Shown here piece after piece: positions 61,291 to 64,000 of a stretch of 64,000 nucleotides of DNA. This DNA is from Eremophila alpestris peregrina (lineage: Eukaryota; Chordata; Aves; Passeriformes; Alaudidae): NCBI GenBank assembly GCA_009792885.1, contig WMCF01000007.1, positions 5,705,229-5,769,228 of the forward strand, given 5' to 3'. Every line of letters starts with the position of its first letter. The stretch's first letter is position 1. Both the position numbers and the translations under genes were made by a program. The notes beneath the pieces were generated by a model. The model ran no database searches. It was not told the origin of the DNA and worked only from the letters and a program-made list of their open reading frames with translations.

Positions 61291-64000
61291 CAAAGAAGGC
61301 TAATTCCTTAGGTATTACTAAAGTCACTCTGGTCTGTTGAATTTATTTGTAATGAAAAGTTACTTCTTCACTTCAGGTTTTCTATGAGAAATTGATTGTT
61401 CCTGCAAACTCCTGTCAGTGCCTCTGTCCTAACAACTTTCTTTCTCTACAAAATAAGAGCAACATTGTCAATTATATGACAATGCTTAGGAGGTACAAAA
61501 CTTTGCAATCTTTCCTCTGATCCCACTCTTTCACTGCTGTCTGTTTTAATTTCTTTATTGCCTCTAGAGCTTATTACTCCATACCATGTATGTGATCTCC
61601 AAGGATTACAGAATTAAACAAAGTGCTCCTGAACTGAGAATCCACAGATGGAGGAGCAAGCCATTACCCTAGAATTTAACTATTCAGATAGTATACTTCA
61701 AGGACGTAGCCAAGAGTCCACAGAAAGATTGTGGCGCAAGAATTCTTTTCTCTGCCTTGACTGACACAAAACTGGTCCTCCAGAAAAACAACTTAATTAC
61801 TGAAGACTAATTTTCTTCTGTCTATTTCTCAAAAGTATCAGAGCTTAGAGACTATCTGGAACAATAATTTATATCTTTCAGGTTTTTGTGCAGTTTGAAG
61901 TTAGAGAGTGACTGTACTATGACAAAGCAGGGATACAACTCATATTTTAAGTATGGAATCATGACTACAAAGTATTAATATACTGCATAACAGCTGTTTC
62001 ACAATCATCACTGAGTTGACTAGAAAATTAGGACAGTATTTTAAATTTGCATTGTGTAGTTAATTATGCTGCATTATAAACTGCAATACTTCAGAAGTAA
62101 TATGAAAGAAAAAAAGAATGCTGTCGCAAAATAAGAAATTTCAGGGTGAGATATAAAGAAAATCCAGTAATTACTTTTAAAGCCAAAGGCATTGATTTTG
62201 TTATAATTCTTTATTAAAAATTGCTTTATTCTACTACAAATGTTTGATGGAAATATAATTTTCTTATCCCATAGATGATGATGAAGTAGCACAGTAGTTT
62301 CTCAATGGGTCATTTTTATAAAGCATTTGAAAGGCTCCCCATGGAAATTCACTGTTTTATTTCTGCAAGGTATTTCTCCATCTTTTCTTGTGATGAAGCC
62401 CTGAATTAATTTATCCTTCAGCACTCATATCCATAACAAACTCCCTACCAATAATCACCCTGAATGGATAGAAAAAAACCCCTCCTTTTATTTAAAAGTT
62501 ATCTGCTTTTTTTTATCTCCTCAAAATGAATATGTTAAGATTTTACAACTAGCAGTTGGATAGTAATAGTTCTCAAAGAATTTCATCATGGATTTTGCAG
62601 GATTTACTAAAATATTGAGGTATAATGTTTTTTGCATCAGTAAGTGAAGATGGATATTTTAATATGTCCCAAGACAAACAAAATTGAGTAAAATTTCTCA
62701 GCTGAAACATTGCATCTAGAACCATATCTGATAAGGCAAATCTTGAGTTAATTAATTATGATCATATTCTGCTAATCAAAAAAGCTCAGCTTTAATTAAA
62801 ATGTGAGCTGCTCCACTTGACTGTGCTCTGGCAAAGGCAGTACTGGGCACTACAGACTAAATTTGGACAACATGCTTTTGAACTCTCAATGTGCCTTTAA
62901 TTACCTATTGACTGTCCCCATTCCTCTCAATATTCTGCATCAGACATTAAATAGTTGTACAAATACAGACTTCAGTGGTGGTTAAACTGGTTAAACTTGT
63001 GTTTCAAAGCTTAACAAGAACTGAAATTCCTTTGTTGTCAGCTTACCATTTATATTAGCTACTCAACAGTGCTGACCATTGCACAGGGACTGAATTAATC
63101 CAACTCTTTGCCTCAAGACTGCACAGATTATTTAAATTTTTATTGTAAAAAATTTATTTTCCTGTTTAATTTTATGTTCATGAAGAAGATATTCTATATT
63201 TGATGTGAATTATTCTGTTTCTGAAAACTTTTACTTATCACACAAAATCTCCAGCTGTTTGGTTTATGGAAGTGTACCAGCTGTTCGAATGGAAAATAAC
63301 ACCAGTCCTTCTGATTTTATTTCTCACTTGATTCCTTTATATTTTTGATCCATCACTACAACATGGTAATCTAAGACTCTGGGAAAATAATGCAATCTCA
63401 CTGAAAAGAATGAAAGGTTTAGTGGAATTAACAAAATAAATATTAGAACTAGATCATTTCTATAATCCAGCTAAGGCTGTTCCTGAGCTCCTGTACCATT
63501 AAATTCACTTTTATTTTATTCCATGAGTTGTCTTGCTGCAATTTAAGCTTTTTCAGTTATCTCAGTAGATGTCCCCTAGGACTGAAATTCAGATCTAAAA
63601 AAATTCTTCCATTTATTGTATAATCATTCTTTTTTTCCTTGCAATCAGTTCTAATTTACTTCTGTTGTATCCAGTTCCCTCTCTTTGATTCTCCTTTCTG
63701 AGCTAGACTGGAATTTCCAAAATGTTTTGTTCTGTCATTTCATGTTAATAATAAATTCCCTCGCATATTCACCACACTCTTTGACCATTTTCTCTGTCTT
63801 TTTCTGTTAACATAGAATAGTATCTAATCAGTTGTTAAATGCATGTTGGAATTGGCTAGTTAACAGTTCCTATAAGCTGACATTATTCAGTACAGGTGCT
63901 AAGAGATTGTTTTAATTTGTAAAGTCTTCTCAAGTATTATTAATATTGGCAAGTTCTGTTTTCATCTGGAAGTTGCAAAACAGGTTTCTCAAAGAAACAA
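61291..64000. other. Non-coding stretch to the window end
   Basis: AT-rich DNA with short frames only (none over 75 residues). No repeat family, RNA gene or exon was recognised. Confidence 0.5.

Overview
This window looks like AT-rich, gene-poor nuclear DNA from a bird, most likely a songbird (Passeriformes). Three observations point there. CR1 LINE fragments of avian type are the commonest recognisable repeats. A tRNA-Ile-derived SINE with a CR1-like tail lies at about 18.4 kb, an architecture I know from the zebra finch TguSINE1 family. The LTRs resemble bird endogenous retrovirus families. Species, chromosome, and intergenic versus intronic status cannot be read from the sequence.

I find no host protein-coding gene or exon that I can defend. 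The longest open frames fall in repeats, low-complexity sequence or a run of Ns, or are short frames with no recognisable domain. The annotation is therefore mainly a map of mobile-element fossils in otherwise unremarkable DNA.

Layout. 1-355: a CpG-containing GC-rich segment cut by the window edge. About 4.33-5.01 kb: a retroviral LTR-like repeat, minus strand. 8.6-13.3 kb: an LTR cluster. It holds two solo LTRs of one family in opposite orientation (8605-8989 and 12921-13317), each with a perfect 6-bp target-site duplication, plus an unrelated LTR-like segment ending just before the second. 18.4 kb: the SINE. 25.1-25.6 kb: a CR1 3' end. 29.3-30.1 kb: two minus-strand CR1s, one split by a CTAT microsatellite. 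33.8 kb: a short CR1 tail. 36.47-37.12 kb: an ERVL-like solo LTR. 41.0-45.3 kb: three more CR1s, the last running into a GGAGA repeat and a 156-base assembly gap. About 47.5 kb: a diverged, older CR1. About 60.6-61.3 kb: LTR-like sequence, minus strand. The stretches 48-60 kb and 61.3-64 kb hold nothing I recognise.

The most interesting signal is in the paired solo LTRs. Hand alignment shows a strongly strand-biased excess of G-to-A differences, as expected if a cytidine deaminase edited one copy's cDNA before integration. Next are three CR1 copies that keep reverse-transcriptase sequence and a 3' end but lack the middle, two clusters of overlapping palindromes, and an exact 25-bp duplication 1.34 kb apart. 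I see no sign of a new multi-gene system.
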